Part shown: piece by piece, positions 25,267 to 32,504 of the stretch
Numbering within the stretch: the first letter of the stretch is position 1
Layout of the letters: every line of letters starts with the position of its first letter
The notes under the pieces: generated by a model
What the model saw: only the letters and a program-made list of their open reading frames with translations
Told to the model about the DNA's origin: nothing
Database searches by the model: none
Assembly: GCA_038900335.1 (NCBI GenBank)
Contig: JBBMRB010000004.1
Location: 124,001-188,000, forward strand
Direction of reading: 5' to 3'
Source: Rs1 sp038900335
GTDB lineage: Bacteria; Pseudomonadota; Gammaproteobacteria; Pseudomonadales; Balneatricaceae
DNA length: 64,000 nucleotides
Made by a program: the position numbers and the translations under genes

Positions 25267-25930
25267 CGGCTCTATTATAAATCATCTGCCACGATTTGGT
25301 TAATAGTATCCTGCCATGCCATGCCTTGATGTCTTGCGCACCAGCAATGAGATATTTTCTTTGTAATATACTACTAGGTACTGAGTTTATTTCCTGCGTG
25401 CGCCAACGCTTTTGTGCATCCCTTACAGCTTTTTCGTATTGTTTAGTTTGTAGTACGCTTAAAGCTTGTGCTTTGTTAAAACCTGCCTTTTCAGCAATAA
25501 GTGCTAGTTGCAAGTCATTAGAAATATCTTCGTGATCACTAAAATAAGCTTTAAATAATGCCAATTTTAATGCTGTTTGACTGTCTTTATCTTTAGCCTA
25601 AGCCAGTAACTGATGAGCTTTAAAAGTATTAAAACGTTGCATGTCTTCACTAAAATTGAAGTTAAAGCCAAGCTCTTTTCCAATATTGCTTAAGTTGTTG
25701 CGAGCTGTTTCGCCGGCAGCTGCAGATGATCCATATTTGTTCGCTAAAAACTCTCTTAAATTTTGCCATTAGCTGATAAATCGGGAGCCAGTTCAAAAGG
25801 GTGCCAGGTAATATTGATGTCTTAATCATACTCAGTTTTAGCACGTCTAATTGCGTGCTGCAATTTTAGAAAACCAACAATGCACCAGGGACACACAATA
25901 TCTGAGACGATGTCTATTTCAATCTGCTTT
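25244..25930 (-). pseudogene. Decayed DsbA-family (FrnE-like) thioredoxin-fold oxidoreductase
   Basis: Conceptual translation across lesions gives a thioredoxin-fold protein of the FrnE/2-hydroxychromene-2-carboxylate isomerase group. It runs from IEIDIVSDIVCPWCIVGFLK (active-site CPWC encoded at 25882-25893) through ITWHPFELAPDL and SEDMQRFNTFKAHQLLA to a C-terminal part with ALFKAYFSDHEDISN. Lesions seen are an in-frame TAA at 25822-25824, a frameshift near 25757-25766 in an A/T run, and a TAG at 25598-25600. No good start codon is left upstream of the CPWC block. The C-terminal third still forms a 106-codon open frame, but it lacks the active site, so it is unlikely to be a functional gene. 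Confidence 0.85.
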
Positions 25931-26057
25931 ATTTTCTGCCTACATTGCTGTTATTGATCTGTTTTAAAGTGGCGAGTTGCTAATAACTTGCTACTAGTTA
26001 TGCAAGGGTGTGACCTAATATAAACAAGGAATGATGTAGATCATTCCTTGAACAATG

Positions 26058-26888
26058 TTAGGCAGCGAGGTCTGGTAGGTCTGATTTTATCGCAAGAGCA
26101 TCGGCAATATACTCTTCTGGGTTACTTGATATGCCAGCTAGTTGGGCAATGTCTTGTGGAAGGCGTTGGCAAATGCTTGCTATCTCGTCATTATTTTTAG
26201 ACTCTTTGCTAATAAAGCAAGCTAAATTAATAATCGCACTCAGTTGTTTGCTTGCTGTTGCATCATTTGGGCAGTGTTGGTATTTAACCGCATCTGCTAA
26301 TGTCTTAGGGAAATGCCACATCTCTAGTAATGCCGCGCCTGCATCCGCTGAAGTAAAGCCTAAACGCTCTTGTTCAGCTTCAACTCTGCTGATTGGCGAT
26401 GAGTCTACTAGCGTTTTAATTGCTAACGCTTTATTAGGTTGCGCCATATGTAGTAACAATTGACCAATATTATGGATGATACCTGCAGTAAAGGCTAGAT
26501 CAGCAGAAATGTTAGTTGTACTGATTTGAGCAAGCCATTTAGCAATCTCAGCTACTTGAAATACATCGGCCCAAAATTCTGCCAAATCCATTCCCTCAAC
26601 ATCTTTAGCGCTGTTGGCAAAACCTGAAGCGACGACGAGTGTTTTTAGTTTGCCCATACCGAGCATAACAACAGCTTCGTCAATAGAGTCTACTTTCCTG
26701 CTGAGTCCAAAATAAGCTGAATTTACCAGTCTTAACACTTTTAAGGAAAGTGTTTGGTCTTGCGCTATTTTGTGAGCAATATCGCCGTAGCTCGCATCAG
26801 GGTCGTTGATCGATTCTATGATTTCTTTGATGATTGCCGAAATGTTTGGTAGTTTGTTTGACTGTGCTAATAAATCTTTTATTTCCAT
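26058..26888 (-). CDS. HDOD-domain signalling protein
   Basis: This 276-residue protein is almost entirely one HDOD domain (about 12-215), a helical domain related to HD phosphohydrolases but usually without their metal ligands. Core blocks are LPNISAIIKEIIESINDPDASY, LRLVNSAYFGLSRKVDSIDEAVVMLG and FTAGIIHNIGQLLL. The HN in IIHNIG replaces the HD pair of true HD enzymes, supporting a non-catalytic signalling role. HDOD proteins act in chemotaxis, motility, c-di-GMP or stress circuits. AGGAG lies 8 bases before the ATG. Neighbours give no specific clue. Confidence 0.9.
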   Translation of the reverse strand: MEIKDLLAQSNKLPNISAIIKEIIESINDPDASYGDIAHKIAQDQTLSLKVLRLVNSAYFGLSRKVDSIDEAVVMLGMGKLKTLVVASGFANSAKDVEGMDLAEFWADVFQVAEIAKWLAQISTTNISADLAFTAGIIHNIGQLLLHMAQPNKALAIKTLVDSSPISRVEAEQERLGFTSADAGAALLEMWHFPKTLADAVKYQHCPNDATASKQLSAIINLACFISKESKNNDEIASICQRLPQDIAQLAGISSNPEEYIADALAIKSDLPDLAA

Positions 26889-27027
26889 ATCAGATACTCC
26901 TAATAATACAGCCTAAATGTTTGAAGCTATTAAGTGTAATAAAAATTGATCATGTCATATATCAACAAATGTCGTGTCTTTAAATACTGGTTTGTGTGAG
27001 TTGAATCAAACCAGCAGTCAATGTTAC

Positions 27028-27393
27028 TTATAGGTTTAGTACAAAGTCTTCAATTTTGCTACGTAAAATTTCATATTGCCCATCTTCTTCAGGCAGGCAA
27101 TAAAACTTGTAATAGCTGCGTTCAACTAGGGTTGTATTGCTGTCATTAGAATCTTTTTTGTGGGCATATGGGTATGACATTTGTAGATGAATAACACGAG
27201 TATGAGCTGGGACATTAAATTCATGATCTTCTAAATCAAATTTTAACTTTTTCTCTTTAAGGCGATAAAAAGAAACTTCCGCTACTTGCTTTAAATTGAT
27301 TAAAAAATTGGAAGTCACAGGTACCAGGTGGCGTTTTTCTAGAGCATTGTGCTCCATATATATACCAGTGTTTTTCTTTACTTTTATAAACAT
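27028..27393 (-). CDS. Hypothetical protein, about 121 residues
   Basis: I do not recognise this soluble, charged protein. It has an alternating beta-strand character (NFLINLKQVAEVSFYRLKEK, then THTRVIHL-like strands) and a tail YYKFYCLPEEDGQYEILRSKIEDFVLNL. There is no signal peptide or membrane segment. The ATG at 27393 has AAGG about 9 bases upstream and is preferred over the one at 27423. It is transcribed toward the HDOD gene and separated from it by about 140 bp, so a shared transcript is possible. Confidence 0.5.
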   Translation of the reverse strand: MFIKVKKNTGIYMEHNALEKRHLVPVTSNFLINLKQVAEVSFYRLKEKKLKFDLEDHEFNVPAHTRVIHLQMSYPYAHKKDSNDSNTTLVERSYYKFYCLPEEDGQYEILRSKIEDFVLNL

Positions 27394-27861
27394 GTTAAGG
27401 GCCTTCGATTTTGAAATATACACAATAAAAGAATGCTAACGTAACAAACTTTTGTGTGTAGATGATAGTAATTATTTATAATAACAGTATAAAAATAATA
27501 AATAGATTTAGCTATTTTAATATCATTGCTCATTAGGTTTTTTTTACTAATGACATACGGGGCTTAATAAATGATAATTATAGTTATTAAGTGTTTTGTA
27601 GATGAGCTTGCGCTAGTGTGTTTAACTTAAATGGCAGAACATGAGCGCGATTGTACAAAGGGCTGGTTAATAATTAAGCTTTTAATAGTAAAGAATATTA
27701 GTTTTATAGTATATTGTTTAACAATTTGCCTGCTATTAGTAGGAAATGCGCCAAGGCTAAATGAGTGTCTTTTTAATGAGCAATCATTTGGTAGAGTATG
27801 GGGCTAGTACCGTACGCAAGAACTTAAGTAGTATTGTTTAGCGTGGTTTGAGGATGAGAAT
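27394..27861. other. Divergent AT-rich intergenic region
   Basis: This 468-bp gap separates two divergent hypothetical genes. The only structure seen is TCATTAG/CTAATGA around a T-rich loop near 27532-27555. No ORF with a ribosome site and no RNA gene was recognised. Confidence 0.4.
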
Positions 27862-28185
27862 ATGGCAGATTTAAAAAGTTTAGTAAAAGATATAGCTGGT
27901 GTACAATCCGAGCTCTCAGGCGGTCACGGCCACAGTTATGATGAGGCAATAATCATCGCTAATAATGGCGTTGAGTCATATATGTCGGTTGAGCGGGCAG
28001 TGCTTTGGAGCTTGGGTACACATAAAAATATGTGTTGGGAAGTGATCGATCAAGAGGTTCATCGTCACAACGCTCGAAATATAGATGTGCTAACGATTGA
28101 AAAAAGAAAGATGGATAGCCAAGGGATCGTTTCAACCGGTACTCAACAAGTGTTTTTTGATGTTACTGAATTTGAACAAGAATAA
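27862..28185 (+). CDS. Hypothetical protein, 107 residues
   Basis: This small acidic cytosolic protein was not assigned to a family. It opens MADLKSLVKDIAGVQSELSGGHGHSYDEAI and contains ESYMSVERAVLWSLGTHKNMCWEVIDQEV. There is no signal peptide and no Cys cluster. The ATG has GAGG about 9 bases upstream. It lies 63 bp before the M48 lipoprotein protease gene in the same direction and may share its transcript. Confidence 0.55.
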   Translation: MADLKSLVKDIAGVQSELSGGHGHSYDEAIIIANNGVESYMSVERAVLWSLGTHKNMCWEVIDQEVHRHNARNIDVLTIEKRKMDSQGIVSTGTQQVFFDVTEFEQE

Positions 28186-28248
28186 GTAACTATATAGGTT
28201 GGTTGCAACAATTGGCTTTAGTTAAAATTTAACCAAAAAGGAAAAAGT

Positions 28249-28986
28249 GTGAAAATTTCAAAATGTCTATTAATAGGTGCAATCAGTGTTGCATTGACAG
28301 GTTGTGTTAAAGAAGGTGGTTATGCCGGTTTGCTTGCAGCAGGCAGTACACTCTTTCAAGCTTCTACGTTAGATGAGAGTGAAGTGAAGAAAACTGCACA
28401 ATTAAGTGCCCAAGAATTAGATCAACAAAGCAAAGTCGCGCCTTCCTCTAGCCAATACTCAAAAAGACTCAATAAAATTACCAAAGGTTTGACGCAAGTA
28501 GATGGCTTAACTTTAAACTATAAAGTTTACTTGGATGATAATATCAATGCATTTGCAATGCCCGATGGTACTGTACGTGTTTATTCAGGCCTACTAGATG
28601 CGATGCCAGATGATCAAGTGCTGGCTGTGATTGGTCATGAAATTGGTCATGTGAAATTACAACATTCATATAATCAAATGAGAAAAGAAATGCTTACAAG
28701 TGCCGCTTTTCAAGCGGCGAGCTCAACGACAGGTACACTTGGGGATCTTAGTTCTTCGCAGTTAGGTGGGTTGGCGTATAAAGCGGTTAATGCTAAGTTT
28801 TCACAAACAGATGAGCTAGAGGCAGATAAATATGCACTTGGTTTTCTACAATCAAGAGGCAAAAAGCCTGCATCAATGTTAGATGTTATTTATACGTTTC
28901 AAAATAAATTTGGCAGTGACAGTAGCTTCTTAAGCTCTCACCCAAGTAACCAAGAGCGAATAGATTCTATTAAAGCACAATTGTAA
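28249..28986 (+). CDS. M48-family metalloprotease lipoprotein (LoiP/YcaL-like)
   Basis: This 245-residue secreted zinc protease begins at GTG 28249 (AAAAAGGAAAAA upstream) with a lipoprotein signal ending VALTGC (Cys near 19). The peptidase M48 domain is at about 60-245. The HEIGH zinc motif is at 130-134, with the third ligand Glu in DELEADKYALG near 190. The family includes E. coli LoiP and YcaL, which degrade or trim defective outer-membrane proteins at the inner face of the outer membrane. It is followed by a strong terminator. Confidence 0.92.
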   Translation: MKISKCLLIGAISVALTGCVKEGGYAGLLAAGSTLFQASTLDESEVKKTAQLSAQELDQQSKVAPSSSQYSKRLNKITKGLTQVDGLTLNYKVYLDDNINAFAMPDGTVRVYSGLLDAMPDDQVLAVIGHEIGHVKLQHSYNQMRKEMLTSAAFQAASSTTGTLGDLSSSQLGGLAYKAVNAKFSQTDELEADKYALGFLQSRGKKPASMLDVIYTFQNKFGSDSSFLSSHPSNQERIDSIKAQL

Positions 28987-29005
28987 TAGCGGGTTGTTAG
29001 ACAAC

Positions 29006-29031
29006 AAAAAAGCCCTAAATAGGGCTTTTTT
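29006..29031. terminator. Bidirectional terminator between the M48 gene and cspD
   Basis: A6-GCCCT and AGGGC-T7 flank AAAT. It serves the rightward protease gene and the leftward cspD. Confidence 0.9.
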
Positions 29032-29049
29032 ACAATACAAACAATAATA

Positions 29050-29256
29050 TCAATGGGGAGTGATATTAATAGCGTGTGTACCTTTTGAGCCAGGCTCTGT
29101 CTCGAAATTAACTGTTTGGCCTGCTTTTAAACTTTTATAGCCCTCGGTGTTAATTGCCGAGTAGTGAGCAAATAAATCCTCCTCTTGATTATCATCCGCT
29201 AAAATAAAGCCGTAGCCTTTTGCATTATTAAACCATTTTACTTTCCCTGATAGCAT
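29050..29256 (-). CDS. cspD: Cold-shock-domain protein, CspD-like
   Basis: This 68-residue single cold-shock domain has intact RNA-binding motifs: GKVKWFNNAKGYGFI (RNP1) and DLFAHYSAI (RNP2). CspD inhibits replication and is induced in stationary phase in E. coli. The call to CspD rather than another Csp rests on its position, divergent from clpS-clpA, the usual gammaproteobacterial arrangement. The ATG at 29256 is chosen because GGAG lies 6 bases upstream; the GTG at 29268 would overlap it. Confidence 0.9.
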   Translation of the reverse strand: MLSGKVKWFNNAKGYGFILADDNQEEDLFAHYSAINTEGYKSLKAGQTVNFETEPGSKGTHAINITPH

Positions 29257-29651
29257 AAGTTTCTCCACATTATCCTTTGTGATTGATTAAAATACATACT
29301 GCAAAAATAATGAAATACTTCAAAACTTTTAACTTTTTTAATATACCTAATTAAAATAACCTTAAACAACGCGACTAATTCTTATTTTTAGCTTAATTTT
29401 ATGAAAAAGTGTCGCTTTTTTGCGAATTTAATTAAAAATATAATCGATATGCATAAAATAGTTATTTTGTAATACAGGCTTTATTGATATTGTCATTATT
29501 CATATCGTCATCAATAGCTAAGTATTGCAGTTAAAGCAGAGTATTTTATCTTGCTAGCCTTGTTTTATGTTGTGTGTGCACCAAGTTATGGTAGTAATAG
29601 CCAACGCGGCTAATAATTCAAAGATTAGAGAAATTAAGATTGAGAGAGTCA
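29257..29651. other. Divergent intergenic region cspD / clpS
   Basis: This 395-bp AT-rich gap holds promoters for cspD and clpSA. No ORF or RNA gene was recognised. The distance leaves room for a long cspD 5' UTR. Confidence 0.4.
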
Positions 29652-30008
29652 ATGTTGAACACTAAATCAGTTATTACTAGTCATAATTCAGATGAAGAGC
29701 ATTCTCATGATCACGATTTAGTGGTACAAGAGATGAAACCTGAATTAAAACAACCTTCATTGTATCGTGTCGTGTTATTAAATGATGATTACACGCCGAT
29801 GGAATTTGTCATTGAAGTTCTGATGATGTTCTTTGCAATGAACCAGGAAAAATCAACGCAAGTAATGCTGGCTGTCCATACAGAGGGAAAAGGTGTGTGC
29901 GGAGTGTTTACTAAAGATGTTGCCGAGACTAAAGCCGCTCAAGTTAATCAGTTTGCTAGAGATAATAAGCATCCATTATTGTGTGAAGTTGAAGTTGTTG
30001 AAGGATAA
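29652..30008 (+). CDS. clpS: ATP-dependent Clp protease adaptor ClpS
   Basis: ClpS binds N-degron substrates and delivers them to ClpAP. The 118-residue protein has a flexible acidic N-terminus (SDEEHSHDHD), the core YRVVLLNDDYTPMEFVIEVL with the N-degron pocket, and the HTEGKGVCGVFTKDVAETKA segment. The ATG at 29652 is preferred over the TTG at 29640, because AGAGAG lies just upstream. clpA follows after 6 bp, so the two are co-translated. Confidence 0.95.
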   Translation: MLNTKSVITSHNSDEEHSHDHDLVVQEMKPELKQPSLYRVVLLNDDYTPMEFVIEVLMMFFAMNQEKSTQVMLAVHTEGKGVCGVFTKDVAETKAAQVNQFARDNKHPLLCEVEVVEG

Positions 30009-30014
30009 TAAATT

Positions 30015-32261
30015 ATGCTAAATCGTGAATTAGAAGAAACGCTGAGTAAATCTTTTCGAGATGCACGAGATTTACGCCATGAATTTATGACTGTTGAGCA
30101 TCTATTATTAGGGTTGTTAGATAATACAGATGCAAGCAAAGTGCTTAGTGCGTGTGGGGCCAATATTGTTAGTCTGCGTGCCAGCTTAGAGCATTTTATT
30201 AGTGAAACCACGCCCTTGCTCTCAGATAAAATAGAAGGGGTAGAGACAGTCCCAACACTAGGTTTTCAAAGAGTGCTACAAAGAGCTGTTTTTCATGTGC
30301 AATCATCAGGTAAGGCACAAGTTAATGGGGCCAATGTTGTCGTCGCTATTTTTTCTGAGCAAGAGAGCCAAGCAGTTTATCTGTTACATCAAAATGGTAT
30401 TGAGCGTATTGATGTCGTTAACTACCTATCGCACGGTGTCAGTGAAGATATATCTGAACATGTAGAAGGCGGTATTGAACACGATGGTAGTGGCGCTGAA
30501 GAAAAAACGGCACTAACTAAATACGCGGTTAATCTAAATATAGAAGCGCAAGATGGACGCATTGATCCATTGATTGGGCGCACTAAAGAAGTAGAACGTG
30601 TTGTTCAAATTTTATCGAGACGTCGTAAGAATAACCCATTGCTAGTAGGCGAGGCAGGTGTTGGTAAAACAGCGATAGCAGAGGGGCTAGCTAAGCTTAT
30701 TATAGAAGGTAATGTGCCTGATATAATCAAAGAGCATACGCTTTACTCGCTAGACTTAGGAGCGTTGCTGGCAGGGACTAAGTATCGAGGCGATTTCGAA
30801 AAACGTTTAAAAGCTCTGCTCTCAGAGTTAAAGAAACAGCCAAAAAGTATTTTGTTTATCGATGAGATTCATACGATTATAGGCGCCGGTTCTGCATCTG
30901 GTGGCTCTATGGATGCATCAAATTTATTAAAACCTATGCTCAGCTCCGGTGAGCTTAGCTGTATCGGCTCTACTACCTTTCAAGAGTTTCGCGGTATCTT
31001 TGAAAAAGATCGAGCACTGGCTCGTCGTTTTCAAAAAGTAGATGTTGGCGAACCTAATGTCGAAGATACCTTTGCTATTTTGTGTGGCTTGCGCACCCGC
31101 TTTGAAGAACATCATGCGATTAAGTATACCGATGCAGCGCTTAGAGCTGCAGCAGAAATGGCTGATCGTTATATCAATGATAAACATATGCCGGATAAAG
31201 CGATTGATGTGATTGATGAAGCCGGTGCTTATCAGCGGTTATTGGATGAGAGCGAGAGAGTGGATGTTATAGGTGTCACTGAAATAGAAGCGGTGGTTGC
31301 TAAAATAGCTAGAATACCAGAAAAAACGATTTCAGTTTCTGATAAAGATCAGTTACAAAAACTTGATAACAACTTGAAAATGGTAGTGCTCGGTCAAGAT
31401 GAGGCAATCAATTCATTAAGCTCTGCTATTCGCCTATCTAGAGCGGGTTTAAATGAGCCGAATAAGCCGGTCGCTAATTTTCTCTTTGCCGGGCCTACAG
31501 GTGTTGGTAAAACAGAAGTAACAACTCAGTTAGCACGTATTATGGGCATTGAGTTAATTCGTTTTGATATGTCTGAATATATGGAAAGGCACACGGTATC
31601 TCGCCTTATTGGCGCGCCCCCTGGTTATGTTGGTTACGATCAAGGCGGTTTGTTAACAGAAGCTGTGAATAAACATCCCCATAGTGTGTTGTTGTTAGAT
31701 GAAATTGAGAAGGCGCATCCCGAGGTCTTTAATATATTGTTGCAAGTGATGGATAATGGCACATTAACTGATAACAATGGCCGCAAAGCTGATTTTAGAA
31801 ATGTTATTTTAGTGATGACAACTAATGCTGGTGCTGAAGTCATTAGTCGCCGCTCCATGGGCTTTAGATTACAAGATCACACGTCTGATGGTATGGAAGC
31901 TATTAAGAAACTATTTACACCAGAATTTAGAAATCGCTTGGATGCCATTATTCAATTTAAATCATTGAGTACTGATATTATTTCAGGTGTTGTTGATAAA
32001 TTCCTCACTGAACTGCAAGCTCAGCTTGATGATAAACATGTGGTGCTCAATGTCAGTGATAAAGCGCGTCAATGGTTTGCAGAAAAAGGCTATGATGAAA
32101 ACATGGGAGCTAGACCAATGAAGCGTCTTATACAAGACACTTTGAAAAAGCCATTAGCTGAAATGATTTTGTTTGGTGAGTTAGCTCAATCGGGTGGCGA
32201 AGTTGACGTTGATGTCGATGAAAATAACACCATCACAGTGAAATCATTAGCGCTTGTTTAA
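30015..32261 (+). CDS. clpA: ATP-dependent Clp protease ATP-binding subunit ClpA
   Basis: This is the AAA+ unfoldase partner of ClpP, 748 residues. An N-terminal Clp_N repeat domain (about 1-145) is followed by two AAA+ modules. Walker A motifs are GEAGVGKT near 212 and GPTGVGKT near 493, each followed by its Walker B (LFIDEIHT; LLLDEIEKAHPE). The C-terminal D2-small domain ends NMGARPMKRLIQDTLKKPL. The ClpP-contact loop and adaptor ClpS just upstream support ClpA rather than ClpB. No clpP or clpX lies in this window. Confidence 0.97.
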   Translation: MLNRELEETLSKSFRDARDLRHEFMTVEHLLLGLLDNTDASKVLSACGANIVSLRASLEHFISETTPLLSDKIEGVETVPTLGFQRVLQRAVFHVQSSGKAQVNGANVVVAIFSEQESQAVYLLHQNGIERIDVVNYLSHGVSEDISEHVEGGIEHDGSGAEEKTALTKYAVNLNIEAQDGRIDPLIGRTKEVERVVQILSRRRKNNPLLVGEAGVGKTAIAEGLAKLIIEGNVPDIIKEHTLYSLDLGALLAGTKYRGDFEKRLKALLSELKKQPKSILFIDEIHTIIGAGSASGGSMDASNLLKPMLSSGELSCIGSTTFQEFRGIFEKDRALARRFQKVDVGEPNVEDTFAILCGLRTRFEEHHAIKYTDAALRAAAEMADRYINDKHMPDKAIDVIDEAGAYQRLLDESERVDVIGVTEIEAVVAKIARIPEKTISVSDKDQLQKLDNNLKMVVLGQDEAINSLSSAIRLSRAGLNEPNKPVANFLFAGPTGVGKTEVTTQLARIMGIELIRFDMSEYMERHTVSRLIGAPPGYVGYDQGGLLTEAVNKHPHSVLLLDEIEKAHPEVFNILLQVMDNGTLTDNNGRKADFRNVILVMTTNAGAEVISRRSMGFRLQDHTSDGMEAIKKLFTPEFRNRLDAIIQFKSLSTDIISGVVDKFLTELQAQLDDKHVVLNVSDKARQWFAEKGYDENMGARPMKRLIQDTLKKPLAEMILFGELAQSGGEVDVDVDENNTITVKSLALV

Positions 32262-32315
32262 CAATAATTAACAGGTTTTTTACTAAAATCTACTCATCAT
32301 ATCTATCAGTCACCT

Positions 32316-32358
32316 CAAGCCGCTTAGTTACAATAACTAAGTGGCTTGTCTGTTTTAT
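32316..32358 (+). terminator. Terminator-like hairpin after clpA
   Basis: CAAGCCGCTTAGTTA (32316-32330) pairs with TAACTAAGTGGCTTG across CAA, with a single G-U pair, and is followed by TCTGTTTTA. It lies 55 bases past the clpA stop. Confidence 0.7.
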
Positions 32359-32504
32359 CGCCTCTTATGCCATACCAGTCATAAAGACTGGCCATTAGAT
32401 TATTTAATTTCTTTGAATTGTTCGTAATTGTGTAAATAGCCACAGACGTTTTGCGGCATTTGTGCTATTTTTACGTCTTTTTTATTATATTATTTTAAGT
32501 GGTT

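Noticed and set aside
25244..25564. 106-codon open frame as an independent gene
   Set aside because: It is the C-terminal remnant of the DsbA-family pseudogene and lacks the CPWC active site.
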